Positions 63,986 through 64,000 of a DNA stretch of 64,000 nt are shown here, piece by piece. The DNA comes from Kangiella sp. HZ709. Lineage in GTDB: Bacteria > Pseudomonadota > Gammaproteobacteria > Enterobacterales > Kangiellaceae. The first letter of the stretch is position 1; the number at the start of each line of letters is the position of its first letter. The translations under genes and the position numbers were made by a program. The notes below the pieces were generated by a model. The model was not told the origin of the DNA. It worked only from the letters and a program-made list of their open reading frames with translations, and ran no database searches. The stretch lies in assembly GCF_009674675.1 (NCBI RefSeq), contig NZ_WKJC01000001.1:1309031-1373030 (forward strand), given 5' to 3'.

Positions 63986-64000
63986 ATATTAATGGTCAAA

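Overview
The window is a chromosomal stretch from a gammaproteobacterium. Gene content, gene order and the AT-leaning composition resemble a marine heterotroph of the Kangiella/Aliikangiella type (family-level inference; no 16S gene is present). Most of it is conserved housekeeping sequence in three large minus-strand blocks: a cell-envelope/lipoate/LPS block, the metY-rimP-nusA-infB-rbfA-truB-rpsO-pnp expression operon, and a 14-gene respiratory complex I operon. Short runs of accessory genes lie between them. I saw no insertion sequence, prophage, CRISPR array or rRNA.

Region by region. 1-6.2 kb: the 3' part of a CpxA-like sensor kinase, a LysE-family exporter and DedA pair, an unrecognised small protein, a GcvR-like tandem-ACT protein, an M48 lipoprotein protease, a glutathione S-transferase and SlyD. 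Bidirectional terminators separate several of these. 6.4-21.2 kb (minus): leuS-lptE-holA-nadD-rsfS-rlmH-mrdA-rodA-mltB-rlpA-dacA-dat-ybeD-lipB-lipA, the E. coli leuS-to-lipA order with mltB and a D-amino-acid transaminase added. 21.4-25.3 kb (plus): two tandem secreted S9 peptidases behind a good promoter. 25.3-31.3 kb (minus): miaB-ybeZ-ybeY-corC-lnt plus a translationally coupled 2-oxoglutarate/Fe(II) oxygenase. 31.6-33.9 kb: small secreted or membrane proteins, including a minimal VIT-like protein, a four-helix membrane protein, a DUF1579-like protein and a YbjN-like lipoprotein. 33.9-43.7 kb (minus): initiator tRNA, then rimP, nusA, infB, rbfA, truB, an inserted alpha/beta hydrolase, rpsO and pnp, with a near-consensus promoter before the tRNA and a structured leader after it. 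43.7-49.4 kb: an accessory envelope locus with a polymorphic-repeat beta-helix protein, two small Cys-containing secreted proteins and a TPR transmembrane sensor-like protein. 49.5-64 kb (minus): nuoA to nuoN, complete, with nuoC and nuoD separate.

How the genes work together. The leuS-lipA block combines wall elongation and trimming (PBP2, RodA, MltB, RlpA, DacA), D-amino-acid metabolism, LPS assembly (LptE), NAD synthesis and lipoylation. The metY-pnp block makes the initiator tRNA, initiation and elongation factors, ribosome maturation factors and the RNA-degrading PNPase. The nuo operon encodes a proton-pumping NADH dehydrogenase whose NuoG has lost the N7 cluster ligands, as in the mitochondrial/Paracoccus type.

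No clear new defence or mobile system is visible. The least explained parts are the 43.7-49.4 kb envelope locus (unknown C-terminal module in the TPR protein; GGGTAA/TTACCC elements in two intergenic regions), the U1-U72 acceptor end of the initiator tRNA, and the lnt-coupled oxygenase.
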